The position numbers were made by a program, and so were the translations under genes. A DNA stretch of 33,739 nucleotides from Cochliopodium minus (lineage: Eukaryota > Discosea > Himatismenida > Cochliopodiidae). Positions 10,335-24,000 of this stretch are shown one piece after another. The notes beneath the pieces were generated by a model. The model did no database searches. It had not been told where the DNA came from and worked only from the letters and a program-made list of their open reading frames with translations. Each line of letters opens with the position of its first letter. Position 1 is the stretch's first letter. The stretch lies in assembly GCA_024220525.1 (NCBI GenBank), contig JAMYWO010000061.1:21455-55193 (forward strand). The letters run 5' to 3'.

Positions 10335-12384
10335 TTAATAATTGGTTTTAAAACATTCACTAGCTAACAAAATAGGCAACTTTTCAAAGTTAATGCAAGT
10401 AGCCAAAACATATTCTACAAAGTTATTAAACCAAATCATTCTCACGTTGTCTTGCATATCCCTATTTTTCAAAAAATAAAGTTAATGTTTATTTAAAATA
10501 AACCAAAAAAAAAAGAAGAAAAAACTAACTTGAAAAGTTTTGCAATCTTAATAACTGACAAATCTTGTTCATAGCCAGCAGATTGTTGTTTAAACATTTG
10601 TTTAGAAAAAACAGATGAACAAACTTTGTTGAATTCTTTGTATTGTTCTGAATCGACAGAAAATTGTCCCATTCTAATCAAAGGATTGTATCTATGCTCG
10701 AAAATAGAGTCTATTTCGTCACTTAATGAAAGAGCGGGATCGATAGATCTAAGGATAGAGTACAAGAAAGATTTGGCAGCAACTATCTTTTCAAAAAACT
10801 TTGTTTGTTTGTCAAGAGGTCTGTAGACGTTCCAAATATCAAAAATACTGGTTACTATTTTAGATTGGTTAGTATAAGTCCATGCCTAAAATCAATATAT
10901 GAATAATAAATTAATGTGGTTGAAGAATAAGTTTATTTTTTACATTCAAAGAAATACTTGGTGTCAATGCAACCACAAAATGTGTCCAAAAAGCAGGAAC
11001 CTAAAATAAGTAAATTTTTGGGTAATAAAGTTTTTTTATTAAAAAAAAAAAGACATTTTTTTATTCAAAAAAAAAAAGACATTTTTTTACGTATAAAACT
11101 TCTCCAGGATTCAAAACTCCGGTGTATGCAGTAACTGATGAAAATCTGTCGAATAACCTTTTACTGACATGAACCAAATCGATCATACTTTGTGCGTGAG
11201 AAGGATGCAAAAAAGGAAAGTGGTACAATTTTCTCTCTGATTCAGGAGGGAAGAGTATCCATCTCTGAAATGTAAAGATTATTTAAAATTATTAAATTAA
11301 ATGAATAAATAAATGAAAAAAATAAGTGAAACCTTTTTCCCTTCAACTTGTACAACTAAATTATCATAACTATCGTAATGTGCGTGAGTAACCACCTATT
11401 GGTAAAAAATATTTAAAAATAAGTTTCAATTTTGTTGATTTTTTTTTTATTTTTTTTTTTACATCTTTCTGTCCTATCCAAATATTGATGTTTTGCAGGT
11501 TTTGATCATCTTGAGATTTTATTTCCAAACTCTCTATGTTTTTCAAATCATCAACTACGTCAACCACATCTATAAATTCGTTGACATTGTCGCTGTAATA
11601 GTAGAAATTGGAGTTTTCTGGGCGTTTCTTTTGATTCATCAGCTTCCAAAATCTTTTGGTATTCGTTTTTACTATTTTGTATGGGTTCAATGGTTTGATG
11701 GAAGATATTTGAGACATGGGTTTCTTAGAATCAAAATAAGGCCCAAATCTTTCATTGGAGTTTTCAAAAACATTTTTCTAAACAAATTAATTAAATAAAA
11801 AAATAAAAAAAATGGTTACCAAAAAAAAATTTTAAAAGGTTGTTACTATTTCTTTGTTTATTGTCCTATTTTCAAAATATTTCAAGTTCCATTTCATTGG
11901 CTTCCAGTTGTGATTTACGAACGTGTCAGTGAAAATATAAGGTATGTTTTTTGGAAAACTGTTTTTGTCGAATGGTTTGTTCTTTGACCACTTTAATCTT
12001 TCAATTTCTATTTCGTTCCTTTATTATAAATAAATTATTTAAATATCTATTTATATGTTTCAATGTATGAAACAATCTGTGGTTTATGACTATAATTTTG
12101 AAAATATTTCAAATATTAAAATTTTATTTTTACCATAATCCATTGTTGTAATTCTTCTCTTCTATTATTTCTTCCTTTTCCTCAATTGTATTTTCATTTT
12201 TTGATTGAAATTTATTTTGTTCACTTTGATTATTTGATGTGTTTCCAGAATAAAATAAAAATAAAGCAACAAATAAAATCACAATGAAAATGATGATGGG
12301 AAGAATTTTGGATTTGGAGTCAGAATTAATTGTATTTTTAGAATTGGTCTTTATATTTTCTTTTTTCTTTGGATTATTTTTCAT
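10335..12384 (-). CDS. FIH-like JmjC oxygenase with N-terminal membrane anchor
   Basis: Eight minus-strand exons: 12384-12134, 12018-11847, 11777-11463, 11395-11333, 11264-11091, 11000-10944, 10885-10530 and 10461-10335. Together they make 1515 nt (504 residues), with every junction in phase. Residues 27-46 are one hydrophobic helix after a Lys/Asn-rich tail, a type II signal anchor with no signal-peptidase look. Residues about 230-350 form a JmjC/cupin domain closest in pattern to FIH-1: THAHYD gives iron ligands H252 and D254, K267 in GKKRWILFPP matches the 2-oxoglutarate lysine, and H332 in PAFWTH is the third iron ligand. It should be an active Fe(II)/2OG hydroxylase. The anchor puts the active site in the ER/Golgi lumen or outside the cell, where substrates could be secreted or membrane proteins. 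Two donors are GTTTCA and GTTAGT rather than GTA. Confidence 0.85.
11041..11088. repeat. 22-bp direct repeat in an intron
   Basis: Two identical copies of a unit made of 11 A, then GACA, then 7 T lie at 11041-11062 and 11067-11088, separated by 4 bp. They sit within the intron between exons 5 and 6 of the JmjC gene. It looks like a recent local duplication with no evident function. Confidence 0.8.
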
Positions 12385-12446
12385 TTTATTTTATTTTTTA
12401 TAAATGATAAATATTTTATTTGATTTTGAGATAAAATTTGGGAAGA

Positions 12447-15529
<3,083 letters not shown>

Positions 15530-15912
15530 TATAATTAGATTGATTTTTGTTGATTTAGGGAATAAGAGTTTTGAATTAAAGAATTTAAAAGCCTTTATTT
15601 TTTTTTATATTTATTCAGATTAATCTTAATAAATTAACTTGACAAGTTCTTTTTTCTTTAACCACCCAAATTTGAATCATCAAAATAAAAAATTATATTT
15701 TGTTTCGGTAACAGTTTCTCCATATGTCACTATGGGAAAGTTTGAACTTAACATTTGGAATTCTTTTTAAAGACAAATCTTTTAATTACTGAACAAAAAG
15801 TTGGTTTGTTTTAAGAAATATATTAAAGATTGAAAAATAGATTAAAATACATTCAAAAATAAAAAAAAATTGTTTGTATTGATATCTCTCCCAAAACAAC
15901 AATTTCCAAAAA
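15530..15912. promoter_or_regulatory. bidirectional intergenic promoter region
   Basis: 383 bp between the divergent starts of the ligase gene (minus) and the CobW_C/UEV/PP2C-like fusion gene (plus), so it must contain both promoters. It is AT-rich but less monotonous than the introns. No GTPase-coding segment is found here, which matters for the fusion gene. No specific element can be named. Confidence 0.45.
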
Positions 15913-17910
15913 ATGATTGAAGAAAAGAAAACAAACTTTTTATATCGTTCAAAAATTCCATTTCATCCAAAAAGATTAAATGAGTTATTAAATGAAAAAC
16001 AATTTTTCAATGGAGTGATAGAATCAAAGGGGATAGTATGGATATCAACAAGATTTTTATTTCAAGGAATATGGAAAGGAAATTCTGGATCCTTCGAATT
16101 ATCTTCAAATGGGGAGATATGGTTGCATCAATTGTTATCTGGACAACATTTCCAAGTAACAAAAGATATGGAAGAAAAAATGCAAAAGGAAAAAAAAGAA
16201 TTAATAGAACAAGGAATATATGATGAGAAAACAGGAGATCAAAGACAAGAAATTAATTTCATAGGATATGAGGGTGAAATGGATGAAAAAATTATATCAA
16301 AATATTTGGATGGATGTTTATTGAATAAAGAAGAATTGCTTATTGGATCAGAAAGATGGCCGATAGTATTTGAAGATCCATTTGAACAATGGGCACAAAA
16401 TGAGGAGAATGATCACGAGGATGGACATGATCATGAACATGGAGAAAAAGAATGCCATAAAGTACAAACAATACCTTCACAATCTATTTATATGAGATTA
16501 ATAAGAGGTAAAAATAAAATCAAATCTTAAATATAACCCTCACAATAGAAATTGAAAATTTTAAAATAACTTTCATTTTCTCCATTTTGGAAAATTTAAA
16601 GATATTTCACAAATGGAATTGGTTGAAAAGGATGATAAAGAAGAAGCTTCATTTTCAAATGTGGAAGATCTCAGAGTATTCGATGTTAAATTCAAAGTGG
16701 GAAAAGAGATCTTTTGTTTTCACTTCAAATTGGCATCCATCTATCCCCAGATCGCTCCCAAAGTAACAATGGAAGAATTCGAAAAGCATTCAAACAAATT
16801 TGATCAAAAATTAATAGACAGCAAAGGAAAACTGTTGTTACCAATATTAACAAGCCAATGGAAGAGTTTTTATGATCTTAATGATGTATTTCAAGAAATA
16901 AGAAGCACTTTTCTAAAAATTGAAAATCCTTTCAAGATTAGAGAAAAAAATAAACTTCATTATGGTGTTGGAAAGTCTTTTTTTAAAGGAGGAGAAAGGG
17001 TTATGTTAGATTGTAATGTTGTCATTGATAATTTCAAAGATAAAAATACTTCTGTTTTTGCAGTATTTGATGGCTATCAAACCAAAATTAATAAGGATGA
17101 CAACTTTAGTTCCAAAGAAATAAATGATTACAAAGCTAATCAAAGTATGTTTCAAGAGCACGTGAATCAACACAAAAATTCTGTATCTTACTTTCTAGCA
17201 AATAGTTTTGAAAAAACTTTGAATAACATCTACAACAAAGATCAAGATAGAGAAGAGACTTTGAAAAAACTTTTTCATCAACTGGAAGAAAGTCTTTTAA
17301 GCCAAAAAGATATTGATTCTGTAGAAAATGGAGCTTCTTGTACAGTTGCCTTATTAGAAAAAATTGAAAATCAAAGATATGTGACTATTGCTTCTTATGG
17401 AGATTCTTTATCTTTCATCATTAAATCTACCAAGAATAAAGCAAGGCTCATTAGCGACTTGCATTCTCTACACAACGACTCTGAACACAAAATCATCTTT
17501 AAAGATCTAAACGTTGAAGAAGAAGAAAAGTCAGAATTGTTTCAAGAGTTCAAGAAAGAGGAAATTCCTACCAGGGGCTTTGGATTCTTGAAATACAAAA
17601 AATATATCAACAAAGAGATCTATGTCAAGAAGATTCAGATCGAAGATGATGATAGTATGCTCATTCTTGCTTCCAAGGGTTTGTGGTCCAATGTTCCTGG
17701 TATTGAAATCCCCATGATTTTGAATTCACAAGTTAATTCTCAACAGATGAGCGATGATCTGGTACGCACATCAAAACATAGAGGGTAAAAATAAAAAAAA
17801 ATTTAATTTATTTTAATAAATTATTTCCTTTAACTCCCTCTCCTTATTTACTTTTTTAATTTTTAAATAGGGTTAACTCCAATGTTACTTGTATTCTTGT
17901 ATGCCTTTGA
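15913..17910 (+). CDS. three-domain fusion: CobW C-terminal domain, inactive E2 (UEV-like), PP2C-like pseudophosphatase
   Basis: Exons 15913-16507, 16602-17784 and 17871-17910 give 1818 nt, 605 residues. Residues 9-145 match the CobW_C domain of COG0523 metallochaperone GTPases (FLYRSKIPFHPKRL, SKGIVWISTR, GDQRQEINFIGYEG, LDGCLLNKEE), but no GTPase domain precedes it. Residues 163-182 are His/acid-rich (His168, 172, 174, 176, 182 and Cys181), a likely metal-binding stretch. Residues 194-310 are an E2 fold resembling UBC12 (MRLIRDI, FCFHFKLASIYP, APKVT, DSKGKLLLPIL, W..FYDLN); the catalytic Cys is Leu277. Residues about 317-605 are PP2C-like (HYGVGKSF, VMLD, VFDG, GASCTVALL, YGDSLSF, ILASKGLW, NSNVTCILV); Asp335 and Asp355 remain, but the other two metal aspartates read Lys557 and Ser596. 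The first splice joins the E2's first helix, so the fusion is supported by frame and by fold. Confidence 0.8.
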
Positions 17911-18096
17911 AATTTGAAAAATTAAAAATTAATTTATATTTTCTTTCACAAATACATATGATAAATGGATTATTGATTCATTTGAGTTCCTCATATATTT
18001 TGCCTTTTTATTTTTTATTCAATCAAAAATTTATGATTTTTCGATCAAAATTAAAATAAAAAAAAATTCCTTCCTAATTTTGCAATTCAATCGACG

Positions 18097-21000
18097 ATGT
18101 TCGATAATAATAAAGCAAATGAGCGAGAAACAAATCAGCTCAAAGTAGATCCAAATAATATATTCAATAAATTAGAAATAAGAAAACGATATTTTAAAAT
18201 ATATAATTATTTTTTAATTTTGGTTCTGATATATATTTTTTTTTCTATTCTTTGTGGGATATTATAGTCATTATTGAATTGGGTAAATTATGTATTATCA
18301 AAGAGGAAAAAGAAATTGGATACATTGAATGATGCTTTTGTTGATGGAATAATTCTAAAGGATGTGATTGAAATTCTTTCCAAAAAAGAAATCACCACCC
18401 AATTCAACAAAAAATGTACGATGAGAGTACAAAAAATATCAAATGTGGGGATAGTGTTTGAATTTATGAGGGAGGTGGAGAAGATAAAGTTTGTAAATAT
18501 ACAGCCTGAAGATATAGTTGATCAAAAGATGAAATTGATATTGGCATTGGTATGGGTACTCATACAACATTATGTAATAGAATCTATGGATTTGGATTCG
18601 GAGGATATAGATCTCCAACAGAATAATGAGAATAATAATAACGATCATTTATCACCAGAACAACAGATGGGAGATTTAAAATCTCCAAAGAATAAAAAGC
18701 AATTGAGCAAACAAGATAAAACGAGGATCTTTTTGTTTACATGGTTGGATAGACAAATTGGATATTATAAGGGTGTAGTGTTGGATTTCGATAAATCATT
18801 AAAATTAAGGTAAAATAAATACAGATATTATATTGTATATATGCTTTTGAAGATATTAAATTCATATATCCTCATCCATTTCACATTTTCAATTTAATCT
18901 TTTAATATACCTGATTAGTTTGCAAAATGCTCTCCCATTTTGTGCATTGGTGCATAAATATAAACCAGATTTAATGGATTATGGAATGATAGATCCGGTA
19001 AAATCCACATCTTATTTTTTCTCTTTTCACAATCAATTTATTCAATCACTTCATCATTAAAATCAATAATAGTCATCGGTGAAAGATAATGCACACAAAG
19101 CATTTAAGATTTTGGAAAGTGAGTTTGGAATACCTCAATTAATCTTTGCGGAAGATCTTGTGAGCGGAAATGTAGACGACAAAACAGTGACAGCATACAT
19201 ATCATTGTGCAGAGAAGCTTTGAAAGATGTAAAAGAACAAGAACAAGCCATAAACAACAACCCTTCTCTTTTAAACTTGAAAAAAGGGCTAGAAGGTACT
19301 GTGAAAAATTATTCAGTCATAAAACATGCTCCTCTTTCAAACGTCTTTGATAATAAATCTACTAATGTTGTTGACAAAGGTCTTAAAAATCTCCTTCCAA
19401 AGGTTTCCGAACCAATTAAAAAGGACAATTACATTGAACCCAATCTTTCTCTCAAAAGGTTTGCTATTCTTCCAGATTATAGACTTGCTTTGGCTTCTGA
19501 GAGACATATTAAGAACATTGAAAAGTTGAATTTTTTCCTCAATGAAAACAAAAACGACAAAAAAGTTCAACATTTGAAAGATGCTATTGATGAAGGGAAG
19601 AAAATTTTGATTTTGAATTTGGACAGCAACCACAAAAACAGAGTTCAACAACTCAACTTGGGAAAGAAAATAGATAAAAAGCATTTGCAACTTCCTGAAA
19701 AAGAAGTGAAATTTGTGAAAAAATCTTTGAAAGTAACATCCAAGAAAGTTTCATCTTCTAACATCAAGGATTTGAAACAAAATGATATAAATGCTTTAGA
19801 AGATATTATGAAAGGTCAAAGTATTCCAGATGAGGTGAGGGCTTCTGCATTAGGACATTCTATCATTGAAGAAATAGATTGTATTTTGGATAATCTTATT
19901 GTTTCACAAAAGATTCAAAGAACAAACTCTGACAATAACCTTGCTTTGAGCGAAATAGAAGATCTTCCTAAACTCTTGAAAGTAACAAATCAAAACGCTT
20001 TATATGTGATAGAAAATGAAACAAATAGACTTGTTGATGATTTGAAAAAGATCCATAAGCCAAAGAAGGCTACCAAAGAGAATCAAAGAAAAACTTCTTT
20101 GAAAGTATTTGAAAACCCAAAAACAGGATTTTTGAAAAAACCTAGAAACTCAATTTCTGGAGACAAAGGATTTCAAGGCGATAAGAATCAGACTATTCAA
20201 GTAAATGACAAAGAAATCTCAAAAGTTATAAACGAAAATTTAGTTGCTGCATCTGATGAGAAAGTTTTGGACATTGTTTGTGAAGATCTTGAAAGGGAGT
20301 TTCTTTCTTTCAAGAGAATGTTGATTGATCCTCAATCTTCAGAGTTGCAAAAGATAGATGCCTCCATTTCTTTCAAATCTTTTGTAAAGAATGCGATTGG
20401 TGTTTCCATTTCTCCTTTGAAGCAAGTTCAGATCAGTGCAAAGGAGGAACTTATAGTTTTGTGCTCAAAACTCAATAATCTTGATTCAAGTGAAAGTGAA
20501 GAACAACAGTACATCGACCAAATATCTAAAGAAGCTTACAAACTGGACATGGATATCACTTGTGCTATTTCTGACGAGCAAGTATCTTCTTTTCAGAGAA
20601 GAAATTTAAGGAAAGTTTCCCCTTTGTTGAGAAATGCCCTTACTAACCACATCAAAGAGCTGAATGAGTCTAGAAAGAATAAAGATCCCAAAAAGAAAAG
20701 AGAGCACGTGGAAAAGATAAAAAAATCAATAGATCAACTGAAAGATTGTGTAAAATGTGTTTATGATATTTGTTCTGTCAATACTGCCAAAGATAATTTG
20801 GCAAACTTGGTGAAAAAAGCAAACATTTCAGTAGTACAAGCTGAAAAAGTGATAAACAGTGGAGATCACTTTTCTTTAAAATCTGATATGCTTTTGTCTG
20901 TGCAAGAATTGGACTCAAACATTACTCCCATCTTGCTAAATTGTAGGTTGCTTTCTTTACAACAACCAGAAACAATTCAGACTTTGAAGCCAATGATCCA

Positions 21001-24000
21001 AAAGATCAAGAACGATTTGAAGCTCATACAAACAAATTCTCACAAGTTAAAAAAGATTACAGACAAAGAAATTGAGAAGAATAGAAAATTGGGGAATGAA
21101 AATAGTATTTTACCTATTTCTACTGAAAATGAGTTGAATCTTCTTCAAAGTATCAAAGATCCATTGAACAGAATAAGACTTGCTTTAGAGATGCTTCCCG
21201 AGATAACAAAATGTAACATGTATGATCAATCAAACAAATCACAAATTCATTTGAAAAGTGTACCACCATCAGTAAACACCGCAAATATTCCTTATATCGT
21301 AGAGAATTCTTCCCAATCATCCAAATACGCAAAAAATTTTGTCATTCTAGCTAGTCTCAACGTTTCTCAGCTAAATAATGAAGAGGGAGCAGAAAAAATG
21401 TTAAACTTGGTTCAACAATTAGAAAAGAAATTTGAAGAACAAGCTTTCGAAATAAACAAAGCAGTTGAAAGTAATTTTTTGGATCCAAAACCAATACAAA
21501 ACATTGTAGATAGTTGTTCTGATATCCAACAAAAGTTGAATCAAATAAAAGAGATTTCGATCAAATTCCCTTCAGAGCTCGAAGTACTGGAAAAGAAGAG
21601 TTTAATGAGATCCACAGAGGGTGTCAAGCTCAAACACATCTCAAAGTTGGATGATATTGGTGAATTGAAACAAAAAGATCTTCCAAAACAGATTGTAGAA
21701 GAGATTGATGATGTCATTTTCAAATTGGATGAAATATTGTTTGATTTTGACAAAGGAAAAGTTGAGAAATTGAAATCAGATTTGTCCAACATAATCAGGG
21801 AACTTGACTTTGGGATGAAAGGGTTGAATGAATCGGTGATGGATGAATCTCAACAAAATCTGATCAATTCCATAACAAAAGAGAATAAGGTGCTTGATAA
21901 CTTTATTGAGATTGCTTGTAATCATGATATTCAAGATCAATATCAAACTGTGGTCGATATAGCAGATGAATTGAAAGATATACATACTCATGTGTTGAGA
22001 GGATTGAATACCGAGAATATAAACGCAAGTAGAAACAAAAGCCATTTCGGAAGTTTTTTCTTGAGCTCCTTATCTCATCTCATTCCTTTGTTCGATTCTA
22101 TCCTTATCTCCATTTTGAAATCTACTATCACTTACATCACCACTCCACAAAGAAAGAACCAAAATCGTTTGTACTTTCTTTCAAATTGTTGTTTATTGAG
22201 ACAACTTCTTTCCATCTTCATTTCCTATTTGAATCCTAAACCCCATTTCGTTGTTTTGGGTGTCTCTGATGATTCTACTCAATCATTGAATATTCTTAAG
22301 AACTTTATCATACATGACAACTTTGGTTCACAAGATAACGAAATCAAGAAAATAAGAAACTTATCAGAAGCCATTCACGATCATGGTACCTGTTGTATTC
22401 CATCAAATGAAAATAAAAAGAAAAATGCTTTGGATTCAATCACAAATTATTCTAAGAATGTTGCACAACTATCTTGGCTTTCTTTGGATGCTTTGGAGGG
22501 AGGATCTGGCAAAGAAAGTTTTCTTGAAGGAGTTTCCATTTGTATAGAAAGTTCCGACAAAGTTTTGAATCATTTGAGTGCAGTTTTTGTTGGAAACGTT
22601 ATCAAAGCAGATCTTTTGTTGTTTTCGATCCAGATATTGTTGAGATCTGATAATCCAGATATTGAGAATTGCAAAAAGTTTCTTGAAAAGGTGGATGATC
22701 TATTAAAGATCTCCTTTGAAGATTTCAAAAAGAATTCACCGAATGATAAAAAAGATTTGGTTGAAACGATCGAGAAAGAATATCCTAAGCTCAAACAACT
22801 TGTTTTGGAAAGTGTTTCAAACGAACCCAAGCGTTATGGTATCCTTTTACCTGCTTATCACAGATCAAAGCCTATAAGAGATATCCATTCAACAAGAAAA
22901 ATGTTGGCGCAATTGATCTCTGATCAAGTGTTGAATATTGATGAGAGGAATGGTATCAACAGGAACAAGAACAAAGCCAAATTAGAAAACTCATCGATAC
23001 AACCCCAGGAGAAGATATTGGAATCTTTTGTTCTTTTGAAAGAAAAGCAATACGATAAATTGAAACCATCTTTTGAAGATACAAAAGATTTAATAAACTC
23101 TTTCTGCAAAGATTGTGAATCTTCCTTGAAAGATATCCCTGAAGGAAATTCAAAGCGATTCTATGAGAATCAGTTGAAGTTTTTGAAAGAGAATGTTGGT
23201 GAATTAGAAATGAACATCAACAATTTCCAAAAGAATTTGAAAGAAAAGCAAGAAAATGAAAATGATGAGAATTCGCAGAAAAACGAAGACTTGACATCCA
23301 TTCTTTCTTCTTTTGAAAAGATTCAAGATAATTTACAAAATCTTTCTTCACCTCCATCTTCCAATCAAAGTGTGGTGGATAGACAATCTGATATTCATCA
23401 GATATTCGATGATATCATCTCTTCTCTTGATGTTGATCCAAGCAATACAGAAAAAAAGTTGGAAAAACTTCATACAGCAATGAATGAGTTGCAAGAGGAT
23501 GCAAGGAAGTATTCTGATATAGAAAATCTTCTTTCTGACATTGCTTTTTCAAACGATCCATTTAAAGATCTCAGAAAATCGATAGTAATAAAAGAAAATG
23601 GAGATTCAATCTTAACTAAAAAACAAGAGCCAACTATAGATGTAATCTTGAAAGAGAATTACTACGATCAAGATGCTAAGAAACAAAAGATTTTGATCCC
23701 TGGAAAAGAAAAAGAAGTTTCAATCTTTGAATTGATCAACGAGATTCCTGTAACAGAGGATCCTTTACCAAAGAATGTAACAGAAGTAAATATCTTACAA
23801 AGAGAAAACATGGGAAAGTTGTTGGACAGTTGTCTAAAGGGAGATCTTGAGAAGGTCAAAGGAGTTCTCCAAAAGATTTTACAAACAACAAAGAAGACAA
23901 TTGATCAGAGTGAAAACTTTGTTAATCAGAAAGAAGGAAACCCAGAAGATAGAAGAAGAGCAAAGGAATTGATCAGAAAAATAGAACAAGAATTGAATGA

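Noticed and set aside
16038-16223. Second-frame open stretch inside the CobW_C exon.
   Set aside because: The CobW_C frame carries recognisable family motifs; this one does not.
18145-18267. Longer first exon of the giant gene, using a donor GTTCTG further downstream.
   Set aside because: It would add hydrophobic low-complexity residues before the CH domain; the GTAGAT donor gives a normal CH start (QLKSLLNWVNYVL).
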